NCBI GenBank assembly: GCA_949775045.1
Contig: OX459104.1
Coordinates: 9,037,655-9,101,654 of the forward strand
Direction of reading: 5' to 3'
Length of the DNA stretch: 64,000 nucleotides
Origin: Metridium senile
Lineage: Eukaryota; Cnidaria; Anthozoa; Actiniaria; Metridiidae
Part shown: positions 25,347 to 64,000 of the stretch, piece by piece
How positions within the stretch are numbered: the first letter of the stretch is position 1
Layout: each line of letters opens with the position of its first letter
Program-made: the position numbers and the translations under genes
The notes under the pieces: model-generated
Database searches by the model: none
What the model saw: only the letters and a program-made list of their open reading frames with translations
Told to the model about the DNA's origin: nothing

Positions 25347-25588
25347 GGGGTGGACCATTTGACTTTTGAGGGGGGGGGGGGGGGGGGGGGATGATTTGGT
25401 CCGTGCAGGAAATTTGTTTTTGGCCGCTTCCATGAGCACGAAATTTATTTGATAAAAATGCAAAGATTTGAGTGGCGATTTTGGCTTGCAGGAAATTGTT
25501 TTTTGGCCCTTCGGGCCGTGCAGGAAATTTCTTTTCAAAATCATCCACCCCCCCCCCCCCCCCTTCAAAAGTCAAATGGTCCACCCCT
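25347..25588. mobile_element. Palindromic element with long G and C homopolymers
   Basis: Ends are GGGGTGGACCATTTGACTTT and the inverted complement. Directly inside lie ~21 G (25370-25390) and ~17 C (25549-25564). Further inside, GATGATTT(TG)G, GTGCAGGAAATT and TGGCC blocks also mirror each other. It is absent at the corresponding place in copy B (near 61200-61230), so it inserted after the duplication or was lost from B. Confidence 0.75.
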
Positions 25589-25684
25589 CAATGCTTCCCT
25601 TGCTTTTTAGAGGTTTTCAAGCAGTAAAGCAGTTGTGGAGTGTACCGACTGTTATATAAGCAATGCTGTTTGTGAAGTTTCCAA

Positions 25685-26752
25685 AAGAGTGGATGTCAGC
25701 AAAATTCGAACAAAATCGAAATTTCGCGGCAACAGTCAAAAAATAGATTTCGCTTATATTTGCAAGTTTAATAGGCCTATAAGTCCTATCAATCGTGGTT
25801 TACTTCGTTTCTTTAGATTTTCTATATTTCTCGAGAAAATCGTAAAAAAGGTTTGTTTTGTTCAATGTCAAAAAAGAATGTACAGATTTGTGAGTTGAAA
25901 CAAATACATAGTCTATCATGAATGCTTAACAACCAAAAATAATTATTCTGTTAGAACATAATAGTTTTTTGGGGAAAATTGAGTTTTAGCTAATATAAAC
26001 AGACGTCGCCGCGTCAATGAATTAGTCTATTTATAGCAGCTCGTTAAATTTTCTATTTGTAGAACCAGAAAATTCCAAGATATCTGCAAGTTGAATACGT
26101 TTCAAGGCATAAAGCATGTTTTTTAAAACTTTCTAAATATTAGGGTATATAAAATAAATGTCCATGCGAAATTACATCTAAATTATCTATAAAAACGTAG
26201 TCTTTTGATTTTGCCGACTATGCAAATTTTATCAAAATGTCTGAAGTACAAGTGATTTTTATTTCCCTTAAACAAAAACAAATTTTTATATCAGCATAAA
26301 GACCAACATCTCAGCTTTCGTGTTCTAGGATTTTATTGGATTATTTTTGCGTAGGTCGTGGTGTTATGAATACTTGAATTTACTCTCCTTTTTGTATAGG
26401 ATTTTTTAGGGTCGGACAAAATATTGTTCCGTATCATTAAAATTATGTTAAATTTTACAAAATTTACACAGGCAATAGTTTCTATAATAAGCAAATTGTA
26501 GTATTATTTTGAGGGTGAAGGATTAAATGTATGGTAAATGGGAAACGTTACAAGTTGGACACAAATTTACCGCCAAATTAGCGGCGTTCAGACCTTAAAT
26601 CGTTTTTATCGATTTTCTCGAGAAAATAGAAAATCAAAAGAAACGAAGTATACCACGATTGATATGACCTATATAGTCCTACCAAACTTGCAAATATAAG
26701 CGAAATCTAATTTTTGACTGTTGCCGCGATATGTTCGGTTTTTGTTGACATC
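25685..26752. mobile_element. Inverted-repeat element, ~1.07 kb, ~150-bp arms
   Basis: The left arm begins AGAGTGGATGTCAGCAAAAT and runs to TTTCTCGAGAAAATCG (~25848). The right arm (~26607-26752) is its inverted copy, ending TTGACATCAACTCTT. Shared inner motifs include ATTTCGC, AATATAAGCG and CGAAGTA. Copy B reads straight through this position (61316-61330), so the insertion is specific to copy A. No ORF of note lies inside. Confidence 0.75.
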
Positions 26753-27338
26753 AACTCTTAAATAATTCATGAGAAATTTACAAAAAATAGGAGTATGATC
26801 TCAAGGTTGTATATTTAATATAACATTTGTGTTGTATATCCTAATTTTGTTATAACTTGACATTTCTTGACGAGATTTATTTTTATCTTGAACATTTTGG
26901 AAAAATATGAATGGATAAAACGTGACATTTCATATGCGGCGTTCCAAGTTCGTGTGGTAAACATAACACTTTCCCGTCTCTTCTTCTCCGTTGCCCTTCA
27001 GTTTCAAGATATACTGAAGTATCAATGTGTAAATACTTAAGAAAATATGCATATATACATGATTTAAGATTTCAATAGCTTGATAGAAATAAGCAAGAAG
27101 ATGAAAAACAACTTACTATAAGAGTATTCGTATCAGAAATACCGCCGTATGCAATCTTGAAAATAATGCCATTACCATATATGGTATTATAGGTAAGAAA
27201 TTACAAAAGACTTTAATTAGCGCGCGGGATTTTTTTTCTTTTTTTTTAACAGTTTGAGATTTCAACAAAACAATAGACATATATTTGATACGTATCATTT
27301 GGAGGTTGTTTCGGTATCGTGAACATTGTGCGACAACG

Positions 27339-56936
<29,598 letters not shown>

Positions 56937-56970
56937 ACTTCAGATGCAGTTGCACCTGAAGCGTTCCTAT

Positions 56971-57351
56971 CGAGGTTGGAAGACTCGATCTATTCATCCC
57001 AACTTGATTTTATATAAATTTGTTTTGAAATTTGCATAAATGAATCTAGTCTTGTAAGTTTTAAAATGCAGACTTCAACTGTCAGCCAATAATGTTCCCG
57101 AAATTACGATCTGTGATCAATGACTGATAATGCAATTGTAATATAATACTTTAGTAAGTATTTATAACAATAGTTCTGTAAGCAGACTAGGTTTAATTTA
57201 GCAAGTTTCCGTTGTCCAAAAAAAGCATTGAAAGTAATGTTTTGATTTGAAGCGGTTTTTGAAACTTACAAGGTTCGATTCATTTATGCAAATTTTAAAA
57301 CAAATTTAAAATCAAGTTTGGAAGAATAAATCGAGCATTTCAACCTCCTCG
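56971..57351. mobile_element. Palindromic element just downstream of gene A
   Basis: CGAGGTTGGAAGACTCGATC (56971) mirrors GAGCATTTCAACCTCCTCG (57333-57351). The arms run ~95 bp with small mismatches through TTGCATAAATGAATC / GATTCATTTATGCAA. It would lie in the 3' UTR if transcripts reach the AATAAA-type signals at 57424-57464. Confidence 0.65.
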
Positions 57352-58268
57352 AAAGTCCTGAACGCTGCAGTAGGTTTAGCTGTAAGGTTATGTTTAACAC
57401 ATGTAAAACGTAAATTGGTTAAATAATAAAGTTGAGGAATTTGGGATTATCAAAAATAAATAAAGAGACCAAATATAAACCACTGTACACAAGCTTAAGT
57501 TGTTGAACGTGCCCTATACTACCATATTTATCCCACATCATGCAAAATACAGCCAATCATATCGCTTGAAAGCCGTTGTATATTCAGCAATATTCTGCCC
57601 CTTCCTATAAGACATTGCATGCGTTCTTTGTTTTTACTTGTTGTTGGATAAAATAGTAATCAAATGTTTTGTTGTGGCATACTGTGAATATCTTACTCGT
57701 CACTTGTACTTTCTTTGCATGTACACTCGCATAAACGCTCATATGTATACTACAAAATACAATTAAGTGACTCGTGTTTTTTTCCACTGTGTGCCACTAT
57801 TGTACAAAACAGCATGTATTTGCCATACAACTGTTGAATCAAAATTTGATCTTACAAACGCAAAAATCCTATGGAAAATAATCAGGTGCTTGATTCTGGA
57901 ATATTATTATATAATGAAAAACAAGAGGAGTAGAGCTTATGCAGTCCGATCCTGAAACGTCAAATGTGTGAACGTCCAACCCAGGGCCAAGTAGTCGCCC
58001 TGACTCGCAAGCAACGTATCGCAACGTGTATGGTTTGATTTTCGTCCTCTTCTGTTGTCCTCTGAGTTGCATTTATTTCACGCCTCCATCATCGTCATCA
58101 TGATCCTTGTCCACCTCTTTTTGCTTTGCATTCGATCAGTTATATTTCTTTCTCGCCCTCATCACCTTCAACTTCTTAATCGTCATTATCCTTGACCTCC
58201 CTTTTTTCGTCTTACTCGTTCTCCTCCTCTTATATATTGCTCTGCAATCTCTCAGTTCTATTTCTTTC
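57352..58268. other. Downstream flank of gene A
   Basis: AATAATAAAG (57424) and AATAAATAAAG (57456) are possible polyadenylation signals. No further gene recognised; the last ~170 bases before 58268 are TC-rich. Confidence 0.45.
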
Positions 58269-58867
58269 TCATCACCATCACCATCACCATCACCATCACC
58301 ATCACCATCACCATCACCATCACCATCACCATCACCATCACCATCACCATCACCATCACCATCACCATCACCATCACCATCACCATCACCATCACCATCA
58401 CCATCACCATCACCATCACCATCACCATCACCATCACCATCACCATCACCATCACCATCACCATCACCATCACCATCACCATCACCATCACCATCACCAT
58501 CACCATCACCATCACCATCACCATCACCATCACCATCACCATCACCATCACCATCACCATCACCATCACCATCACCATCACCATCACCATCACCATCACC
58601 ATCACCATCACCATCACCATCACCATCACCATCACCATCACCATCACCATCACCATCACCATCACCATCACCATCACCATCACCATCACCATCACCATCA
58701 CCATCACCATCACCATCACCATCACCATCACCATCACCATCACCATCACCATCACCATCACCATCACCATCACCATCACCATCACCATCACCATCACCAT
58801 CACCATCACCATCACCATCACCATCACCATCACCATCACCATCACCATCACCATCACCATCATCATC

Positions 58868-58920
<53 letters not shown>
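58269..58920. repeat. (CACCAT)n hexanucleotide array grading into (CAT)n
   Basis: About 98 nearly perfect hexamers (58269-58860), then CAT triplets with one CAC (to 58920). Frames reading poly-His, Ser-Pro or Met-Val through it are consequences of the repeat and are not genes. Confidence 0.95.
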
Positions 58921-58922
<2 letters not shown>

Positions 58923-59039
58923 ACATAATCATCATTATGATCCTTGTCCTCCCACTTCTTCGTCTTTATCCTTATCCACTTTTTTCTCTGCCTTCTCTCA
59001 GTTTTATTTTCTTCTCATACTGTCTAACTAATTCCCAAC

Positions 59040-59380
59040 CTAGAATGTATGCGGATGACACCCGGCTGACGTACGCTGATAATGATCCAATTGCAAAAAC
59101 AACTTGCGTTAATGCAGATTTATAATTAAGCCACATTATTACTTGGTTATCTATAAATAAACAAACTTTAAATATGACCAAAACTGAATTTATGCGATTG
59201 GATCCAGACAAAAGCTTTACACTCTTGCTGCTTCACCGGCATTTGAAATAAAGGGTGCACCAGTAAATCAGGTAGACGCAAATAAGTCACTTGCATGGTT
59301 TACTTATCGATCAAAATCTTTCTTGGAAATAACATATTTATAAGATAACGAACAACATTTTATCTGGCATTGGTGCTTTA
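59040..59380 (+). pseudogene. CR1/L2-like LINE fragment with YADD motif
   Basis: Reads RMYADDTRLTYADNDPIAKT, the reverse transcriptase catalytic YADD region, then SINKQTLNMTKTEFMRLDPD and (shifted) LIDQNLSWK and NNILSGIGALE. From ~59145 it matches 23567-23800 closely, consistent with the duplicated locus. Multiple stops. Confidence 0.75.
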
Positions 59381-60575
59381 GAGCAAATTCTTAGCAAATT
59401 CACAAATATTAATTAGGTATTTTGACCAAAAGCACCTTGATATACATCATGTGACACGGTTTTTATTTTCCGCTAGAAAATCAAGATTCTAAAAATAGGG
59501 GGCGGTTTTGAATTTCCCAGGGGAGTGCAGGGCTGATTATGAATACCTGATACATAAAACATTAGTGGGCTTCTATAATTGCAATTGCATATAACCGCGG
59601 ATCAGACCCACATACGTATCTACAATATATTTAATTGAAAACAGCAGAAACAAACAAATCAATTTAACGTTACTTTACTAGTTGTTTTAAAGATGCATTA
59701 AAAATACAGCATGATTTGTTAATTATTCAATATAGTGTACAAATTAATATCGTATCAGCCAGTGCAGGCTGCATGAAAACGATTTATGATTTTGATAACA
59801 TGTGTATTGATAACATTATCGTATACTCGAACAATGTAGTTTGCTTACAAAATTTATTTTTTAATTTTGAAAGCAATTGTTAAAAACTGCATTATTTAGT
59901 AATTCAGCTGAACTACTGCCGGTTACCTCATGTTGTTTGTTCCAATGCAGCAACTCGATTTTCTCTTGTCATCTGAAATTCTCGAAAAATTTTAACAGAC
60001 CATTTGGTAACTGCTTGAGTTTTGCTTGGTACAGCCGCGGATATACATTGAGCTTCTTCTACGGAACTTTTTTTTTAAGCGACTTTGCTTTGACAATGCT
60101 CCGTTCTTAGCGTGAACCAAATGAAAATTTGCACTGAACTACCTCAATATTTAAACCAATCCCATGCAGGGACTTGTTATTAGTTTGTGCATACCTTTGT
60201 ATTGTTTATTTCAATTGTAAAATGTGTTTTACGGTTTAATGAAGACCAGTCTATTTTTATTCCTATGCTGTGTTTGTGTTTATTTAGTGCAACAATCAAA
60301 ATTAATTTTACTCTTTTATTGGAATGTATTCTCTGACTATTAAAGCAAAGCATAACGAGTCCCAAAAGGACAGTTTACATTAGACAATAAATCAACAACA
60401 AACTTCTACTTCGATGTAAACATTTTATCGTTTTTCGTTGATTTATTCAACCAAAAACTATTTCATATATGAAAGTTATAGAAATACATAAATTTGCTAA
60501 GATGTCGCCTTCGGCTCGAGTTATATATGCCGATAAAACACGGTCTCGAGGTTTCGAAACATTACTTAGACCATG
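59381..60575. other. Spacer upstream of the copy B flank
   Basis: No gene recognised; short frames at 59877-60110 and 60180-60365 lack features. It does not resemble the corresponding interval of copy A (23.8-24.9 kb). Confidence 0.45.
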
Positions 60576-61909
60576 TAGATCCTCCTAACAGGGAAACCCT
60601 TGTAGATGAGCCATGAAAAGATGTCTCATTTAAACACTCATACTTAATTGATTGACAGAGCCAAAGAACAGGGAGATAGTAGTTAGCCTATGGAGGATAA
60701 CCCTGGTAACAGGAAAAACGTTTTTCTAAGTAAAAGGCCCCTTTTTATACAAATGTTGATTTCAATTAAGGAATCTATCAATTCGATCCAACGTAAACCA
60801 TTTATTAAAAAAGTAATTAAAGAAAAGTGCTTAACGAATTATATTTAGACTTTTATTTATTTCTACTTATCTTTATTTTACTTATCTTATTATATTGATA
60901 TAATTAAGAAACACGTCTTGATCTTTTCGCTACTTGTTTAGTCTACTCGTGAACTGGCTCCAAAACAATTTCATTAGTGTGCAAATAAAACACAAATTGC
61001 AATTGAAAAGACTGGCTGGGTATTTTCACGGCTGAAAAAAAATCATGATTTGTGTACTTATGCTATATTGACAAAGCTGAATCAAGAAGAGCTCACAATT
61101 TACTGATTTCCTTTTCAATGTAAAAATGCCATTTGGGATTTTTTGTTTCTCTTCTCAACCCACATCTCTTGAGCGAATAGGTTTTACATACGATTTATTA
61201 CAAGCATTCATTTTATTTAGTCTCAATGCTTCCCTTGCTTTGTAGAGGTTTTTAAGCAGTAAAGCAGTTGTGGAGTGTACTGACTGTTATATAAGCAATG
61301 TTGTTTGTGAAGTTTCAAAAACTCTTTAAATAATTCATGGAAACTTTACAAAAGCAAATATGAACGTGCAGGAGCTCAAGATTGTATGTTTTTAAAATAT
61401 ACCATTGGTGTTATATATCTTAATTTTGTTATAATTTGAAATTTCTTGACGATATTTATTTTTTGCTTGAACATTTTTGAAAAATATGAATGAGGTTACC
61501 TTGACATTTCATATGCGGCGATCCAAGTCCGTGTGGTAGACATAACACTTTCCCGTCGCTTCTTCTCCGTTGTCCTTCAGTTTCAAGATATACTGAAGTA
61601 TCAATGTGTAAACACTCCAAAAATATTCATAGATACATGGTTTAACATTCCAATAGGTTGATTCAAATAAGCAAGGAGATGAAAAACAACTTACTATATA
61701 AGAGTATTCGTATCAGAAATACCGCCGTATGCAATCTTGAAAACATTGTCATTACCATATATGGCATGAGAAGTAACAAAAGACATTGATTAGCTATAGC
61801 ACGCGAGATTTTTTTTAACAGTTTGATATTTCAACAAAACAATAGACATATCTTTGATACGTATCATTTGGAGGTTGTTTCGGTATCGTGAACATATTGT
61901 GCGACAACG
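60576..61909. other. Upstream flank and probable promoter region of gene B
   Basis: Matches the copy A flank (24906-27338) in blocks but lacks its two inverted-repeat insertions. A copy-B-specific stretch at about 60893-61105 replaces short AT-rich sequence in A. The last 550 bp are strongly conserved between copies, including CAGTTTCAAGATATACTGAA (an imperfect palindrome) and TACGTATCATTTGGAGGTTG. Confidence 0.7.
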
Positions 61910-62437
61910 ATGTTTTCAAAGACCCTCTTCTACTTTGTAGTGCTGCTGTTGATTCATGAAACCAACACATACAAAGTTATCATGAAACCTTGTGAAAAAA
62001 CACTTGGCTCGCAGTGCGCAAAAGTTCTAACTGAGGCTTTAGCAAACGGAAGCGAAGATGAAAACCAAATGAAAGCATTTTGCTTAGCTCAACAGGTAAA
62101 AAAAACTTAATTATGTAAACTAGTCCTTTTTGCGTCATTTTTTCCTTCCTACCTTCCTTCCTTCCTTCCTTCCTTCCTTCCTTCCTTCCTTCCTTCCTTC
62201 CTTCCTTCCTTCCTTCCTTCCTTCCTTCCTTCCTTCCCTCCTTCCTTTTTTGAAATGAGTGCTTTTGTAAAATGTTTTAGGGCTGGGTAACATGTGTGAG
62301 TGCTGACGAATCAAGCTCCTGTAAAGGGCCGTATATTGATGTTGTTCGTACTTCTGTTGCCGTTCATAACTTAGTGAACATCAAAACCAAGTTATGTCCT
62401 GAAATGAATTTGGACAAACTGCTGGCAATAGTTAAAG
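61910..62437 (+). CDS. Gene B: paralogue of gene A, first two exons; continues beyond the window
   Basis: Exons 61910-62095 and 62281-62437. The product starts with a signal peptide (LFYFVVLLLIHET) and shares YKVIMKPCEKTL, the FCLAQQ exon end, SSSC(K)GPYID, IKTKLCPEMN and LDKLLAIVK with gene A. All six cysteines of the first domain are conserved with identical spacing except that the N-terminus is one residue shorter. Exon 2 ends in the same phase 1. Later exons, including the second six-cysteine domain, would lie past 64000. Substitutions are concentrated in non-cysteine positions (ALLSGSEDKN vs ALANGSEDEN), so both copies look coding. Confidence 0.75.
62147..62236. repeat. (CCTT)n microsatellite in intron 1 of gene B
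   Basis: About 22 uninterrupted TTCC units, at the same intron position as the interrupted tract in gene A. Confidence 0.95.
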
Positions 62438-64000
62438 GTAAAAAAGTCCCTACTATAAGATAAACTTGTTGTTATATTGAATCTTTAAAGTGCTTGGATA
62501 CAGTTTTGAGATTAACAAACAAACAATTTTAATCTTCGGCTTGTTCTTGTTATCTTAAATTGGTATAGTCTTGGTTTAAAATTTCTATCGGTGGAAATTT
62601 TAATGTGGTATATATTAGTAAATTAAGAGAAAAGTCACCACACAAATCTCCCCCTCCCCCCTCCCCCCCAATCTGATGTGATTTAACTGTTTAATCAAGT
62701 CCAATTGCAAACAAATGATAACCATACATATTAAAGTTTCAAAAATAACTGCAATAAACTATCAAAAAATCTCCGTTTATATCTCATTTATCTACGCAAT
62801 GGATTTGAATGTTATTTAGCTAACAAATTAAATTGTATTGCTACACCTTTATATTAAATTTCAAATGTTAACATCCTGGGGGGTATTTCAGCCACTTATA
62901 CCGGTACTTCACTCATGTTTTCGCTTTGAACATTTCAAAGTGTTTATCGTTTGTAACTCGGTGGGTCAAATTCTCATTTTCTGATTGGTTAGCAACTAGG
63001 TAAATCCTTCAGAGGGAACATACCAATAAGCGCGAAGTGAACATGCACAACTTGTTAGCGTAACCCCGAGGGGAATTATTAGTGCGTTAATGCTCGCCTG
63101 ACCGGGATAGGGAGCATATATAATATTTTAGTCCATCGAAAATCTTATAAAATGTGGAAAAAATATATTAATACTTGATACTTAAAAGAAATGAGGCTGA
63201 TTCATAAGTTTTAAAAGTTTAAAGCATAATAATCTTAAAACTTGGGGCTCAAATTTAAAGCGGATTTGATAAAATATACAAGGTACCCCTCCCTTTAATG
63301 AATTTTGTACAACACAGGCTTAATTTGCGAACTCTTTCTATTAGTCGTTCTTTGGAAGGACGTTGTTGAAACGAACGTTTCCATCTCTATATATTATGAC
63401 ATTATTCACGTCATGCCCTGGCCAGGTTGGGAATGTGCTTCATCCATGAATAGACGTTGAAAAAACTAATAAATCGATGCCGAGCTTGAAATTATATTTA
63501 CGGGTTGAAATACAAGCTTCTTGAATAAATTAGACGATATGTGCATAAAGTCCTAATTAATGATTGTTTAAAAGAAGTTCACTAAAATCTCTGTTTTTAA
63601 TTTCAATTTTAAAAATCTGTTGGTTCTAAAATTATTGCCTTGTTCATCGCTTGCGAATTCTGAAGTTTAGTACAACAAACTTAATTCCACAAACTTTGGA
63701 TTTAATTATGTTTACTTTTAGCACGCCACTGTATTATGCACGGGCTCAATGCTAACAAGTGTTGTGGTTTGGTGTGCAGGCCTGGTTACAAAAGATTTAC
63801 CTAGAATGCATACAACATGAGGGAAATTTAGAAGATAAACGATTTCTTCATCGTTATACCAGGAAAAACACTGCATCGTATATAAAATGCTTCAGAGGAC
63901 GCTAAGTGTTTACGTGCAACGTTTTTGCGCAAGTTTGCTTGCTTCCAAATGATTCATTTTTTTTTCTTTTCTAAAGATATGTTCGTTTGACTGGGTTTCC
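62438..64000. other. Intron 2 of gene B, incomplete
   Basis: The first ~450 bp parallel the gene A intron up to CAGCCACTTATA (62896). Then comes the dispersed repeat (62900-62995) rather than the satellite. 63000-63800 has nothing recognised. 63806-63836 repeats half of the palindromic element at 39843. A C-rich run (CCCCCTCCCCC) lies at 62650. Confidence 0.6.

Larger units (their letters stand above)
24906..27338. other. Upstream flank of gene A, duplicated at 60576-61909
   Basis: Blocks shared with copy B include GGGAAACCCTTGTAGATGAG, CAACCCACATCTCTTGAGCG, CAATGCTTCCCTTGCTTT, AAGCAGTTGTGGAGTGTAC and most of 26755-27338 (ATATGCGGCG, ATAACACTTTCCCGTC, CAGTTTCAAGATATACTGAA, TACGTATCATTTGGAGGTTG). 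Copy A has gained two inverted-repeat elements (25347-25588 and ~25685-26752) absent from copy B. The shared ~550 bp before the start codon is the likely promoter region; no clear TATA box was fixed. Confidence 0.7.

Noticed and set aside
58107..59031. Long frames encoding poly-His, Ser-Pro and Met-Val repeats
   Set aside because: They are three readings of one (CACCAT)n array open on both strands; the flanks show no gene structure.

Overview
This window looks like eukaryotic, most likely invertebrate animal, DNA. It is AT-rich, has spliceosomal GT-AG introns, is crowded with decayed transposons and microsatellites, and shows no bacterial gene organisation. The mix of families (CR1/L2-like LINEs, hAT, PIF/Harbinger, IS630/Tc1-like, many small inverted-repeat elements) would suit a cnidarian or a similar early-branching animal, but that placement is inference and could be wrong. 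Roughly nine tenths of the window is repeats, transposon remnants or intron/intergenic sequence.

Layout. 1-13.9 kb: gene-poor repeats, including two nested elements inserted at TTAA (10.12-11.98 kb) and a dead hAT element (5.65-6.90 kb) inside a LINE tail. 13.99-17.11 kb: a complete three-exon host gene for a TauD/TfdA-type Fe(II)/2-oxoglutarate dioxygenase, possibly mitochondrial, with repeats in its introns. 17.2-19.5 kb: small inverted-repeat elements. 20.2-23.6 kb: a plus-strand hAT transposase C-terminal ORF converging with an unrecognised minus-strand gene of at least five exons, probably transposon cargo. 23.57-24.9 kb: a decayed CR1/L2-like LINE.

24.9-64 kb: a tandem-duplicated host locus. 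Copy A (27.34-56.94 kb) and copy B (from 61.91 kb, running off the window) each encode a secreted protein with a six-cysteine domain. Copy A reads as two such domains over four exons. Its second intron, or second plus third introns, has swollen to about 28.8 kb. It holds a 19-copy satellite with a 499-bp period (28.45-37.93 kb), a Harbinger pseudogene, and a 7.6-kb transposon (43.71-51.29 kb).

That 7.6-kb transposon is the most unusual object here. It has about 130-bp terminal inverted repeats flanked by TA and an IS630-type DDE transposase broken by a full-length CR1/L2-like LINE with a visible 7-bp target duplication. On the opposite strand it carries a second gene whose product has a PB1-like domain, a coiled-coil-like stretch and a decayed zinc-knuckle-like tail. 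This second gene reads from an ATG inside the terminal repeat only if two canonical GT-AG introns of 29 and 26 nt are removed.

All calls come from reading the sequence by eye. No database search, alignment or RNA evidence was available.
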